From: an uncultured Pelagibacteraceae bacterium
GTDB taxonomy: Bacteria; Pseudomonadota; Alphaproteobacteria; Pelagibacterales; Pelagibacteraceae
DNA length: 33,803 bases
Assembly (NCBI GenBank): GCA_902606835.1
Contig: CACLHW010000006.1
Location: 27,501-61,303 of the forward strand
Direction of reading: 5' to 3'
This document shows, piece by piece, positions 24,571 to 32,968 of this stretch. The notes beneath the pieces were generated by a model, which ran no database searches, was not told the DNA's origin, and saw nothing but the letters and a program-made list of their open reading frames with translations. Positions within the stretch are counted from its first letter, which is position 1. Each line of letters starts with the position of its first letter. Position numbers and translations under genes: made by a program.

Positions 24571-25434
24571 TTAAAAATCTTTAAGTTTAATATATTTTTT
24601 TAAACCTTTTTTTAAACTGTGCTTTGGTCTCCAAATTAACAGATTTTTTGCATAATTACTTTCATATGAAGGAATTGGCTCAAAATCATCTAAACGTTTT
24701 TTTCTATTATTAAAAATAATTTTCGATTTAGATTTTGTTAGTTTTATAATTATTTTTGCAAGATCTATGATTTTAGTGCTTTTTTTTGGCACCAGAGTAA
24801 TAATTTTATTTGTTGCTCCTTTTTCTAAAGCTTTAACTGATTGATTTCCTAAATCTTCTACATAAATATAATTTCTTCTCTGTTTTCCATTTCCATGGAT
24901 AACTAAATTTAAATTTTTTAATGCACGTTTTACAAATATTGAAACAGCATCGACATTTCGATTTTTAGGTCCATAGGCTGTAGCATATCTAAGAATAGTA
25001 TATTTTTGACCATATATTAAATTATAATTTTTTATAATTAGTTCTGAAGTTGTTTTAGAAGTAGTATATAAATTTCCAGCGCTTCCATAAGAATAAACAC
25101 TTCCTGCATAAATAAATCTTTTTATTTTCTCTTTTCTTGCACATTCTAGTAAAAAAGTTGTACCCAAAACATTCGTTTCTATAGTTTTGAGGGGGATTTT
25201 TTTAACTTTAGTAATGTCAGATACTGCAGCTAGATGAAAAATAATATTTATATTTTTCAACGAAGATCTAATTTTAGATTTGTCTAATATACTTCCTTTA
25301 ATAAACTTAACATCTTTTCTCTTTGGTGAATTAAGATCTAATACGGTTACTTTATATTTTTTTTTTACTAGCGCATCAACAACATGGCTGCCTATAAATC
25401 CACTTCCTCCAGTTATAAGAACATTTTTACTCAT
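24571..25434 (-). CDS. NAD-dependent sugar epimerase/dehydratase (extended SDR)
   Basis: Seen: 287 residues. The cofactor loop ITGGSGFIGSH is near 7-17, HLAAVSDITKV near 67, the strand YAGSVYSYGS near 109-118, and catalytic Tyr/Lys in YTTSK near 123-127. RYATAYGPKNRNVDAVSIFVKRAL follows, then the IYVEDLG motif. It lacks about 30-40 residues compared with typical GalE, mainly around the middle loops. It is the last gene of the minus-strand run, 5 nt after the aminotransferase. It converges with the 810-residue radical SAM gene across only 15 nt, without a hairpin terminator. The substrate is not determined; GDP- or UDP-hexose is plausible. Confidence 0.82.
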   Translation of the reverse strand: MSKNVLITGGSGFIGSHVVDALVKKKYKVTVLDLNSPKRKDVKFIKGSILDKSKIRSSLKNINIIFHLAAVSDITKVKKIPLKTIETNVLGTTFLLECARKEKIKRFIYAGSVYSYGSAGNLYTTSKTTSELIIKNYNLIYGQKYTILRYATAYGPKNRNVDAVSIFVKRALKNLNLVIHGNGKQRRNYIYVEDLGNQSVKALEKGATNKIITLVPKKSTKIIDLAKIIIKLTKSKSKIIFNNRKKRLDDFEPIPSYESNYAKNLLIWRPKHSLKKGLKKYIKLKDF

Positions 25435-25439
25435 AGCAA

Positions 25440-26588
25440 TTAAGTTAAAATTTCTAAAGTTTTTTTAAGAGATTTTACTGTGTATATAATTTCTTGTTTA
25501 GTTAAACCAGGGTATAAAGGCAAACATAAATGTTCTGATGAAATTTTATGAGCTATTTTAAAATTATTATTTTTTCCCTTTACAATTTTATTTTTGTATT
25601 TTTTAAATACAGGTTGTGAGTGACACAAATGGTTGTAAACCTCTCCCGGCAAAGATATACCAAATTTTTTGTACATTATTTTTTTTACCGAGTTTCTAAT
25701 ATTTTTATTTACAAAAACTATATATTTATAATATGAACTTTTGATGTTGTTTGGAATTTTTAATAGCTTTAGGTTTTGTGTGTTTCTTAAAAGTTTATTG
25801 TACATTTTGGCAATTTTAATTCTTTCGTTGATTATTTTTTTAGCTTTTTTTACCTGCATCAATCCTAATAAGCCTTGGATTTCACTCAGACGCCAATTAG
25901 ATCCTAATTCTGTATGTATGTTTATAGCTGGGTTTAGCTTTCCGTGATCTCTTAAAATTAGAAACTTTTTATAAAGTTTTTTTTCATTAGTAGTAATCAT
26001 TCCTCCTTCGCCAGTGGTTAAAACCTTAGTTGGATAAAAAGAAAAAGCAGCTGCTTTTCCTAAATTACCTGCACTTTTATTATTAATTTTGGATCCATGG
26101 GCGTGAGCAGCATCTTCTATGATAAAAATTTTTTTTGAATCGCAAAACTTTTTAATCTTGTTCCAGTCACAAGATATTAAACCTCCTATATGCACTAAAA
26201 TTATTCCTGCAGTATTTTTTGTAATTTTTTTTTTAATTTCTTCAATTTGAATAGATAATGTTTTTTCTGAAATATCTGCAAATATTACTTTAGCACCAGC
26301 ATGAAGTACGGCCATTGGTGTTGCCACAAAGGTATTTGTAGGTACTATAATTGATTTGCCCTCAACATTTAACGCTCTTAGGGAAATTTCTAGGGCACTA
26401 GTCCCACTATTAACAGCTACAGCATATTTAGTTCCTACAAATTTTGCAAAAAGTTTTTCGAATTGAAAAACTTTTTTTGACATAGTTAGATAACCCGAAT
26501 CTAAAATATTTTTAATTTCTTTAGAAATATTATGTTTTTCTCTTTTAGAATAGTTTAATCGAAGAATAGGGATATTCTTTTTTTTCAT
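25440..26588 (-). CDS. PLP-dependent sugar aminotransferase (DegT family, perosamine-synthase-like)
   Basis: Seen: 382 residues. SGTSALEISLRAL at 61-73, PTNTFVATPMAV near 83-94, IIEDAAHAHGS at 156-166, and Schiff-base Lys188 in SFYPTKVLTTGEGGM at 183-197. NWRLSEIQGLLGLMQ follows near 231. Known: the FYPTK-TTGEGG form is shared by PLP aminotransferases making 4-amino-4,6-dideoxy sugars such as GDP-perosamine. The neighbouring gmd gene would supply GDP-4-keto-6-deoxymannose, so GDP-perosamine synthesis is the favoured role (inference). Other NDP-sugars remain possible. Confidence 0.83.
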   Translation of the reverse strand: MKKKNIPILRLNYSKREKHNISKEIKNILDSGYLTMSKKVFQFEKLFAKFVGTKYAVAVNSGTSALEISLRALNVEGKSIIVPTNTFVATPMAVLHAGAKVIFADISEKTLSIQIEEIKKKITKNTAGIILVHIGGLISCDWNKIKKFCDSKKIFIIEDAAHAHGSKINNKSAGNLGKAAAFSFYPTKVLTTGEGGMITTNEKKLYKKFLILRDHGKLNPAINIHTELGSNWRLSEIQGLLGLMQVKKAKKIINERIKIAKMYNKLLRNTQNLKLLKIPNNIKSSYYKYIVFVNKNIRNSVKKIMYKKFGISLPGEVYNHLCHSQPVFKKYKNKIVKGKNNNFKIAHKISSEHLCLPLYPGLTKQEIIYTVKSLKKTLEILT

Positions 26589-26609
26589 TTTATTTTGTTT
26601 TTTTTAAAA

Positions 26610-28052
26610 TCAAATATACCCAAGACCTTTTTTGGTTTTGTTATTGAGTTCACTAAGGGATAAATATTCTTGTAATACTTTGGTAGAAATTTTATCATTT
26701 ACCATAGGTTTTGGTGATTGATGAAAAAAATATTCCCAAGGTTGTTTATCAAGAGCATGACCATTTGCCATTAGTTGATCGTAGAGTTCTGTTCCATAAT
26801 AAGGTGCCAAAACTGACAAGGAATAATAATCCGCTTCTATTTTTTTAGCAAAATCTATAGTTTCTCTTACATCAGCATCAGTCTCTCCTGGAAAACCCGT
26901 CATAAAATAAGCTGAAAAAGGTACACCAGCTTTTTTTAACATTTCTGCACCTTTAAGCATTTCTTCTTTGGTTTCTAATTTTTGTACTTGTTTTAAAATT
27001 TTATTACTACCTGACTCAAAACCTATTTTTACTCTTTCACATCCTGCTTCAGCCATTAATTCGCAAATTTCATCATCCAAATGATCTGCTCTGGCTTCAC
27101 ATTTCCATTTCATTCCTAAATTTTGTTTTATCATCATTTTTAAAAGTTTTTTTACGCGTTTTTTGTTCACTGTAAAAACATCATCAACAAAGTAAACTAA
27201 AGTATTGTCTGCAATTTTTAACGACTCTTTGTCGCCAATGTTCGCTGATGCGCTATAATCATATTTGGTTGCATGCCAATAATGTTCTTTTAAGTGCTTC
27301 ATTTCTTCGATTACAGATTCTGGTGAACGTAAACGAGTTGTCTTTCTATCCCAATGAAAAGGAGAAGCACAATAAGTACATTTATAAGGACAGCCTCTAA
27401 TAGTACAAATATAGGAGACATCTACATTTTTCTTTTCATTATCTGGTATGCCCCACAACTTATCTCTTTCTGGAAATGGCAAATTATCAATATCTTTAAT
27501 TACAGGAGCTAGTCCATTATCTATGAGGCCATTTTTACCTCTTGATATTACGCCTGGAATTTTTGTTGGATCTTTGTTTTCTACCAATGCATAAACAGGT
27601 TCTTCTCCTTCTCTTAAAACGCTGTAATCAATAGAAGTTAATGTTTTTAAAAGATTTTTATCAAGAGTAGCATGTACTCCACCTACAAATTGTCTAATAT
27701 TTGGATTTGCTGATCGAATTTTTTCTGAAATAATTTTTATTGCACTTATATTTGCTGTGTAAGAGGTATAACCAACCCAATCTGGTTTAAAAGATAAGAT
27801 CTTATCTTTTACTTCATGCCATAAAACATGATCTGTATTTTTAAAATATTCTTTATAGTTATTAAAATTTTGGAAAAGTTTTTTAACCTTAATATAGCTG
27901 TTATCGCTTAAATAATCTGCGTTATAAAGCCAAGCATCATGGCCACGCTTATTTAAATAGGAAGCTATATAAGCGATACCCAAAGAATTTGCGTTGTAAT
28001 GAGAACCAAGCAATCTATAAAACGGGGGGTTTACTAATAAAATCTTTGCCAT
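26610..28052 (-). CDS. B12-binding-type radical SAM protein, short form
   Basis: Seen: 480 residues. A cobalamin-binding-like domain covers 1-160 (LLVNPPFYR at 5-13, GYTSYTANISAIK near 94-106, VGGVHATLDK near 123-132). The radical SAM cluster CPYKCTYC uses Cys221, Cys225 and Cys228. CERVKIGFESGSNKIL lies near 345 and SAYFMTGFPGETDADV near 380. It lacks the long C-terminal extension of the 810-residue relative. Its ATG and the gmd stop share one base (TAATG at 28050-28054), so it is translationally tied to gmd. This suggests action on GDP-4-keto-6-deoxymannose, its aminated product, or the glycan made from it, but the reaction is not known. Confidence 0.87.
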   Translation of the reverse strand: MAKILLVNPPFYRLLGSHYNANSLGIAYIASYLNKRGHDAWLYNADYLSDNSYIKVKKLFQNFNNYKEYFKNTDHVLWHEVKDKILSFKPDWVGYTSYTANISAIKIISEKIRSANPNIRQFVGGVHATLDKNLLKTLTSIDYSVLREGEEPVYALVENKDPTKIPGVISRGKNGLIDNGLAPVIKDIDNLPFPERDKLWGIPDNEKKNVDVSYICTIRGCPYKCTYCASPFHWDRKTTRLRSPESVIEEMKHLKEHYWHATKYDYSASANIGDKESLKIADNTLVYFVDDVFTVNKKRVKKLLKMMIKQNLGMKWKCEARADHLDDEICELMAEAGCERVKIGFESGSNKILKQVQKLETKEEMLKGAEMLKKAGVPFSAYFMTGFPGETDADVRETIDFAKKIEADYYSLSVLAPYYGTELYDQLMANGHALDKQPWEYFFHQSPKPMVNDKISTKVLQEYLSLSELNNKTKKGLGYI

Positions 28053-29026
28053 TATTGAATATTTTTTAAATCATGTTCAACCATATCTACTACCAATTCA
28101 TCAAAAGATATTTTTGGTTCCCATTTTAAATTTTTTTTGGCTTTCTTGCAATCAGCCATAAGTGTATCTACTTCAGCCGGTCTTTCTAATTTTTTATCTA
28201 AGACGATATAGTCTTTGTAATTTAAACCCACATGGTTAAAGGCTTTTTTAGCGAAATCTTCAACTGAGTATTTTTTTCCACTTCCAATTACGTAATCGTC
28301 AGGATTTTTTTGTTGCAACATTAACCACATAGCCTCAACATAGTCTTTTGCATGACCCCAATCTCTCATTGATTTAATATTTCCTAACTTTAATTCTTTT
28401 TGTAAACCCTTTTTAATTCTTGCCGCGGCTGATGAAATTTTTCTTGTAACAAATTCAAATCCCCTTCTTGGAGATTCATGGTTAAATAATATTCCGCTTG
28501 AAGCGTGCAAATTATAAGCTTCTCTATAATTTTTTGTTAAATAGTAACCCGTAACTTTTGATACTCCATAAGAAGATCTTGGATAAAATGGAGTTTCCTC
28601 ATTTTGTGAATCTTTACTTACTTTACCAAACATTTCAGATGATGCGGCGAAATAAAATTTTACATTTTTTTTAACAAATTCTTTTGTTGCAGAGAGCATA
28701 TAATGTGTACCATTAATATTTGTGCTGAGTGTTGAAAATTCATCTTCAAATGAATACCCAACATAACTTTGTGCACTTAAATGATATACTTCATCAGGTT
28801 GCACTTTTTGTAAAATATTAAATATTCTTGCGTAACTATCAACAGATCCAGAATGCAAGATGATGCTATTTAAGATTTTTCTAATTCTCCAAAATCTTCG
28901 AATTTCATCTTCTAGAGCTACTCTTCTTACAATTCCATGTACTTCATATCCTTTAGATAATAATAATTCAGCAAGATAAGATCCATCTTGTCCAGTAATT
29001 CCTGTTATCAGTGCAATTTTTTTCAT
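28052..29026 (-). CDS. gmd: GDP-mannose 4,6-dehydratase
   Basis: Converts GDP-mannose to GDP-4-keto-6-deoxymannose. Seen: 324 residues. ITGITGQDGSYL at 7-18 is the Gmd cofactor loop, GIVRR near 32-36 is the NADP-binding segment, LSAQSYVGYSFEDE near 82-95, AASSEMFG near 127-134 with the catalytic Thr replaced within the S-S-E motif, Tyr/Lys in SSYGVSK near 150-156, and NHESPRRGFEFVTRKI near 182-197. RDWGHAKDYVEAMW follows near 220. All Gmd landmarks are present. No GDP-fucose synthase (fcl) gene follows; an aminotransferase lies two genes downstream. The transaldolase gene ends 9 nt upstream. Confidence 0.95.
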   Translation of the reverse strand: MKKIALITGITGQDGSYLAELLLSKGYEVHGIVRRVALEDEIRRFWRIRKILNSIILHSGSVDSYARIFNILQKVQPDEVYHLSAQSYVGYSFEDEFSTLSTNINGTHYMLSATKEFVKKNVKFYFAASSEMFGKVSKDSQNEETPFYPRSSYGVSKVTGYYLTKNYREAYNLHASSGILFNHESPRRGFEFVTRKISSAAARIKKGLQKELKLGNIKSMRDWGHAKDYVEAMWLMLQQKNPDDYVIGSGKKYSVEDFAKKAFNHVGLNYKDYIVLDKKLERPAEVDTLMADCKKAKKNLKWEPKISFDELVVDMVEHDLKNIQ

Positions 29027-29035
29027 GTTTTCATA

Positions 29036-29734
29036 TTATATTTTAAAATTAGAGTCTCTGCTATCTTTTAAAAATTTTTTTACCGTATCAAGGGTTAATT
29101 CTTGATACGTCTTTCCAAATTTTGATATTTTTTCGATTATTTCTGGTGGCATCGTGATAATAGAGCACCCACAATTTTTAGCTTGCAAGTAATTATAAGC
29201 TTCCCTTGTACTAGCCCAAAGTATTTCTACTTTTCTCATTTTTTTAGTTAAGCGAACACTTTCTTTGATTATTGGAACAGGATCTTTTCCAACATCACTC
29301 ATTCTACCAGAAAAAATTGAAATTATAGTTTTAGAATTTTTATTTATATTTTTAATTATATTCTTTACTTGATTGACTGTATAAACGGCTGTTATATTAA
29401 GTTTTACACCTTTTTCACTTAATATTTTTATAACCCTACCCGTAAAAGATCCCTTTGAATTAACCACAGGTATTTTGACATAAACATTTTTTCCCCAAGA
29501 ATTTATTATCATAGCTTGCCTAAACATTTGTTCGTAATTATCTCCAAAAACTTCTAATGAAATAGGTTTTTTTTTACAAATTTTAAGTAATTTTTGAGAG
29601 TATTTTTTATAATTTTTGGCTCCTGATAATTTTATTAGACTTGGATTAGTTGTAAAACCGTTAACAAGAGAATTTTTATTAAGTTTTTTTATTATTTTTA
29701 TATCTGCACTATCGCAAAAAATTTTAGTTTTCAT
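29036..29734 (-). CDS. Transaldolase (TalC/fructose-6-phosphate aldolase-like subfamily)
   Basis: A class I aldolase of central carbon metabolism, exchanging three-carbon units between sugar phosphates. Seen: 232 residues, the short single-domain form. CDSAD at 7-11 contains the catalytic Asp8, TTNPS at 28-32 is the family signature, LEVFGD follows near 60, and Lys87 in VYVKIPV is the Schiff-base lysine. FSGRMSDVGKDP near 141-152 binds phosphate and WASTRE follows near 173. It lies between pntB (18 nt) and gmd (9 nt) on the same strand. Whether it serves the pentose phosphate pathway or supplies a sugar for the adjacent polysaccharide genes cannot be judged. Confidence 0.88.
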   Translation of the reverse strand: MKTKIFCDSADIKIIKKLNKNSLVNGFTTNPSLIKLSGAKNYKKYSQKLLKICKKKPISLEVFGDNYEQMFRQAMIINSWGKNVYVKIPVVNSKGSFTGRVIKILSEKGVKLNITAVYTVNQVKNIIKNINKNSKTIISIFSGRMSDVGKDPVPIIKESVRLTKKMRKVEILWASTREAYNYLQAKNCGCSIITMPPEIIEKISKFGKTYQELTLDTVKKFLKDSRDSNFKI

Positions 29735-29752
29735 TTATATATCAAAATACTA

Positions 29753-31147
29753 TTAATTAAGATTTTTTACTATCTCTTCTGTCATTTTTTTAGCGTCTGC
29801 AAAAAGCATTAAAGTATTGTCTCTGTAGAAAAGCTCATTATCTATCCCAGCATAACCTGGAGACAAACTTCTTTTGACAAAAAGAACTGACTTCGATTTT
29901 TCAACATCTAATATTGGCATACCATAAATAGGGCTTTGGGGATCAGTTTTAGCGACAGGATTAGTTACATCATTTGCGCCAATTACAAAAGCAACGTCTG
30001 TACTAGCAAAATCATTATTTATATTTTCTTGTTCAAAAACTTCGTCGTAAGGGACATTAGCCTCAGCTAACAAAACGTTCATATGCCCTGGCATTCTTCC
30101 AGCAACCGGATGAACTGCGTAAGTGACTTTTACCCCATTTTTTTTTAAAACATCAGCCATTTCTCGAACAACATGTTGGGCTTGAGCCACAGCCATTCCA
30201 TAGCCAGGAACAATTATAACTGAAGAAGCATTTTTCATTAAATAAGCCGCATCTTCTGCGTTGCCACTTTTAACTGGTTTAGTTTTTTTATTATTTTTTA
30301 ATGTAGAATTTGTTGCACCAAATCCACCAAGAATTACGTTGAAAAAAGAACGATTCATTCCTTTACACATTATGTAAGATAGAATTGCACCTGAAGATCC
30401 AACAAGCGCACCAGTAATTATTAAAGCTGTATTTTCTAATGTGAATCCAATTCCTGCTGCAGCCCATCCAGAATAAGAATTAAGCATAGAAATAACAACT
30501 GGCATATCTGCACCTCCAATTGGTATAATTAATAGAAGTCCTAATAGAAAAGATATCTCAATTATTCTCCAAAAAATACTATCTGACTGTGTTCTACAAA
30601 GATAAAAAATTAATACTATAATTGTTAAGCCTAATAATAAGTTAATGTAATGTTGTCCTTTAAAAGTAATTGGTGAGCCAGACATTATTCCTCTAAGTTT
30701 TAAAAATGCTATTACTGATCCTGAAAAAGTAATTGCTCCTACTGCGGCACCAATAGACATTTCTATCAAACTTGAAACTTTAATATTTCCTGGCGAACCA
30801 AGATTAAAAACTTGTGGATTTAAAAAAGCTGAAATTGCTACAAAAACTGCTGCTAAACCTACAAGGCTATGGAAGCCAGCTACTAGCTCTGGCATTGCCG
30901 TCATTGGTATTTTGTAAGCTATAAAAGCTCCTATTGATCCTCCTGCTAACAAAAAAATTAAAACATAAATGAAACCAGTAGAGAAATTTTCTATAGATAA
31001 GAAAGTTACAGTTATAGCAATTATCATTCCTAAAATTCCAAATAAATTGCCTCTTCTAGATGTTTCTGGCGATGATAGTCCTCTTAGAGCTAAAATAAAT
31101 AATACACCTGAGATTAGATAAAATATTGCTAATAAATTTACTGACAT
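29753..31147 (-). CDS. pntB: Proton-translocating NAD(P) transhydrogenase subunit beta
   Basis: The membrane and NADP(H)-binding subunit that couples proton flow to hydride transfer from NADH to NADP+. Seen: 464 residues, typical length. The N-terminal membrane part (about 1-285) has around nine hydrophobic helices. The NADP domain (domain III) includes SVIIVPGYGMAVAQAQHVVREM near 308-330, the HPVAGRMPGHMNVLLAEA segment near 345-362, and FVIGANDVTNPVAKTDPQSPIYGMPI near 388-413, all conserved domain III elements. It is the last pnt gene, 2 nt after pntA part 2. Its codon use is less A-biased than that of the polysaccharide genes. Confidence 0.97.
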   Translation of the reverse strand: MSVNLLAIFYLISGVLFILALRGLSSPETSRRGNLFGILGMIIAITVTFLSIENFSTGFIYVLIFLLAGGSIGAFIAYKIPMTAMPELVAGFHSLVGLAAVFVAISAFLNPQVFNLGSPGNIKVSSLIEMSIGAAVGAITFSGSVIAFLKLRGIMSGSPITFKGQHYINLLLGLTIIVLIFYLCRTQSDSIFWRIIEISFLLGLLLIIPIGGADMPVVISMLNSYSGWAAAGIGFTLENTALIITGALVGSSGAILSYIMCKGMNRSFFNVILGGFGATNSTLKNNKKTKPVKSGNAEDAAYLMKNASSVIIVPGYGMAVAQAQHVVREMADVLKKNGVKVTYAVHPVAGRMPGHMNVLLAEANVPYDEVFEQENINNDFASTDVAFVIGANDVTNPVAKTDPQSPIYGMPILDVEKSKSVLFVKRSLSPGYAGIDNELFYRDNTLMLFADAKKMTEEIVKNLN

Positions 31148-31149
31148 AT

Positions 31150-31458
31150 CTATTTATTTTTCTTTTTCTTTTTATACATTTGAAGCATTCTTTGAGTTAC
31201 TAAAAAACCTCCAAAAATATTTATTGCTGCTAAAAATATAGCAAGAAAACCAAATATATTTGATGTCTCAAAAATATTTTTTATATCTCCTGACAATCCA
31301 GCAATTATAGCTCCAACTATAATAACTGATGAAATTGCATTTGTTACTGACATTAAAGGTGTATGTAACGAAGGAGTAACGCTCCACACAACATAATAAC
31401 CAACAAATATTGATAAGATAAAAATACTAAATCTAAAAATAAACGGATCAATTTCCAT
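31150..31458 (-). CDS. pntAB: NAD(P) transhydrogenase subunit alpha, part 2 (membrane segment)
   Basis: The small membrane segment that in enterobacteria is the C-terminal part of PntA and in alphaproteobacteria is a separate polypeptide. Seen: 102 residues with about three hydrophobic helices, the conserved WSVTPSLHTPLMSVTNAISSVIIVGA segment near 25-50, and a lysine-rich C-terminal tail (KKKKKNK). It sits between pntA part 1 and pntB with 2-nt gaps, an arrangement known from the three-subunit alphaproteobacterial form (Rhodospirillum). Confidence 0.93.
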   Translation of the reverse strand: MEIDPFIFRFSIFILSIFVGYYVVWSVTPSLHTPLMSVTNAISSVIIVGAIIAGLSGDIKNIFETSNIFGFLAIFLAAINIFGGFLVTQRMLQMYKKKKKNK

Positions 31459-31460
31459 AA

Positions 31461-32561
31461 TTATAATTCCTTATCTATTAAAGTTTGCTTAATGATTTCG
31501 TCTTCTTTATCAATATAAATTTCTTCTTTCTTTTTATCATATAAATTATAAACAAAATTAAATAAATTTTTAGCATACAAACTTGAAGCAGTTGATGCTA
31601 AGTTGCTTAATATATTTTTAGCGCCCATAATCTTTACACCTTTTATTAATTTAATTTTATCTGCTTCAGAAAAGGCCGAGTTTCCCCCTTGATTTACAGC
31701 TAAATCGTATATTATAGAACCAGGTTTCATAGAGTTAACCATATCTTCTGAAAGAATTCTTGGTGCTTTTTTTCCAGGTATTAAAGCAGTACAAATAATT
31801 ATATCATTTTTTATAACAGCATCTTTTAAAAGCTTTGCTTGGTTTTTTTTAAAATCTTCACCTGCTTCTTTTGCATATCCTCCGCTTGTCTCCAAATTTT
31901 CTGATCCTTCAACAGATAGAAATTTGCCTCCTAAACTTTCAACTTGTTCTTTCGCTGCAGTTCTAACATCTGTTGCGGATACTATTCCTCCTAATCTTTT
32001 AGCAGTAGCTATTGCTTGTAGCCCAGCAACACCTGCACCGATAATTAAAAATTTTGCTGGAGTAATTGTTCCTGCTGCAGTCATCATCATTGGTACTGCT
32101 TTGTCATATTCTTCTACGGATTCTATAACTGCTCTGTAGCCAGCTAAATTTGCCTGTGATGATAAAACATCCATTGATTGAGCTCTTGTAATTCTAGGTA
32201 GCAAAGAAAGTGAAAAAATTTTTATATTCCTTTTAGTTAATTTATTAATCGTATCCTTATTTTCGAAACTATCAAATTGACCAATTAGTATAGATTTATC
32301 TTTTATTAAACTTGCTTCACTATTCGATGGGCAGTTTACTTTTAAAATTATTTCAGATTTTTCAAGAACTTCTTTCGCTGAATTATAGAAATTAGCCCCA
32401 TTATTTTTATATTCTTCATCTTTTATTCCTATGTGTTCAGCATAATTTTTTTGAAGAAAAACAGAAAATTTCAAATTAGAAAATTTTTTTACAATATCTG
32501 GAGTTATGGAAATTCTTTTCTCTTCAGCAAGATCTTCTATAACAGATCCAATAATTTTCAT
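31461..32561 (-). CDS. pntAA: NAD(P) transhydrogenase subunit alpha, part 1 (NAD-binding)
   Basis: The soluble NAD(H)-binding subunit (domain I) of the transhydrogenase. Seen: 366 residues. The first half resembles alanine dehydrogenase with the mobile loop RITRAQSMDVLSSQANLAGYRAV near 140-162. The Rossmann motif FLIIGAGVAGLQAIATAKRLGG is near 171-192, followed by ATDVRTAAKEQVESLGGKFL near 196-215. TALIPGKKAPRILSEDMV and the GGNSAFSEADK segment follow. Its start lies 3 nt after the rpmJ stop. The three pnt genes together with rpmJ form one tight minus-strand run. Confidence 0.96.
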   Translation of the reverse strand: MKIIGSVIEDLAEEKRISITPDIVKKFSNLKFSVFLQKNYAEHIGIKDEEYKNNGANFYNSAKEVLEKSEIILKVNCPSNSEASLIKDKSILIGQFDSFENKDTINKLTKRNIKIFSLSLLPRITRAQSMDVLSSQANLAGYRAVIESVEEYDKAVPMMMTAAGTITPAKFLIIGAGVAGLQAIATAKRLGGIVSATDVRTAAKEQVESLGGKFLSVEGSENLETSGGYAKEAGEDFKKNQAKLLKDAVIKNDIIICTALIPGKKAPRILSEDMVNSMKPGSIIYDLAVNQGGNSAFSEADKIKLIKGVKIMGAKNILSNLASTASSLYAKNLFNFVYNLYDKKKEEIYIDKEDEIIKQTLIDKEL

Positions 32562-32564
32562 TAT

Positions 32565-32690
32565 CTATCTCTGTCTTACTTTATACTTTGGATTTTTTTT
32601 GTTAATTATGTAAACGTGTCCTCTTCTACGAACTAACTTAGAGTTTAAATCTCTTTTTTTGTGTGATTTTAGGGAACTTACTACTTTCAT
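32565..32690 (-). CDS. rpmJ: 50S ribosomal protein L36 (bL36)
   Basis: A 41-residue basic protein starting [14 protein letters not shown] and ending NPKYKVRQR, with RRRGHVYVINK in the middle. This is the cysteine-free form of L36 seen in alphaproteobacteria (compare the widespread MKVRNSLKSLKKR form). It begins at ATG 32690, 22 nt downstream of the 5S rRNA end, and stops 3 nt before pntA part 1. A TATATTAAT stretch in the 22-nt gap could hold a promoter, or the gene may be made from readthrough of the 5S transcript. Confidence 0.93.
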   Translation of the reverse strand: MKVVSSLKSHKKRDLNSKLVRRRGHVYIINKKNPKYKVRQR

Positions 32691-32712
32691 AATTAATATA
32701 TTTCGTATTTTT

Positions 32713-32830
32713 ATGCCGGCGATGTCCTACTCTTCCATGTCTTAAGACAAAGTACCATCGGCGCAGAAGGGCTTGACTTCCGAGTTCGGAATGGGATCGG
32801 GTATGGCCCCTTCGCAATAATCACCGGCAT
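32713..32830 (-). rRNA. rrf: 5S ribosomal RNA
   Basis: The minus strand reads as a 118-nt 5S rRNA. The terminal stem pairs ATGCCGGTG at the 5' end with CGCCGGCAT at the 3' end. The conserved interior includes CATACCCGATCCCATTCCGAA and CTCGGAAGTCAAGC, followed by GAGAGTAGG-like loop sequence (AGAGTAGGACATCG). No 23S or 16S rRNA is in the window, including the 970 nt upstream on this strand, so it is not in a conventional rRNA operon. In Pelagibacter such a separated 5S next to a hypervariable region is known. Confidence 0.96.
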
Positions 32831-32893
32831 CTAGGGTATATATATTTTACTGTTTTTTGTAAATAGACAAAAAAAATAAAAAGACTGAAAAAA

Positions 32894-32968
32894 TGGTGGG
32901 TATGGCTAGGATCGAACTAGCGACCTCTACGATGTCAACGTAGCGTTCTACCACTGAACTACACACCC
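32894..32968 (-). tRNA. tRNA-Val (anticodon GAC)
   Basis: The minus strand folds into a cloverleaf. Acceptor GGGTGTG pairs with CATACCC, D stem GTTC/GAAC, anticodon stem CTACG/CGTAG with loop TTGACAT (anticodon GAC), T stem GCTAG/CTAGC, discriminator A and encoded CCA at 32894-32896. It is 63 nt upstream of the 5S rRNA. Its first 10 nt are also the last codons of the upstream epimerase gene. Confidence 0.95.
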
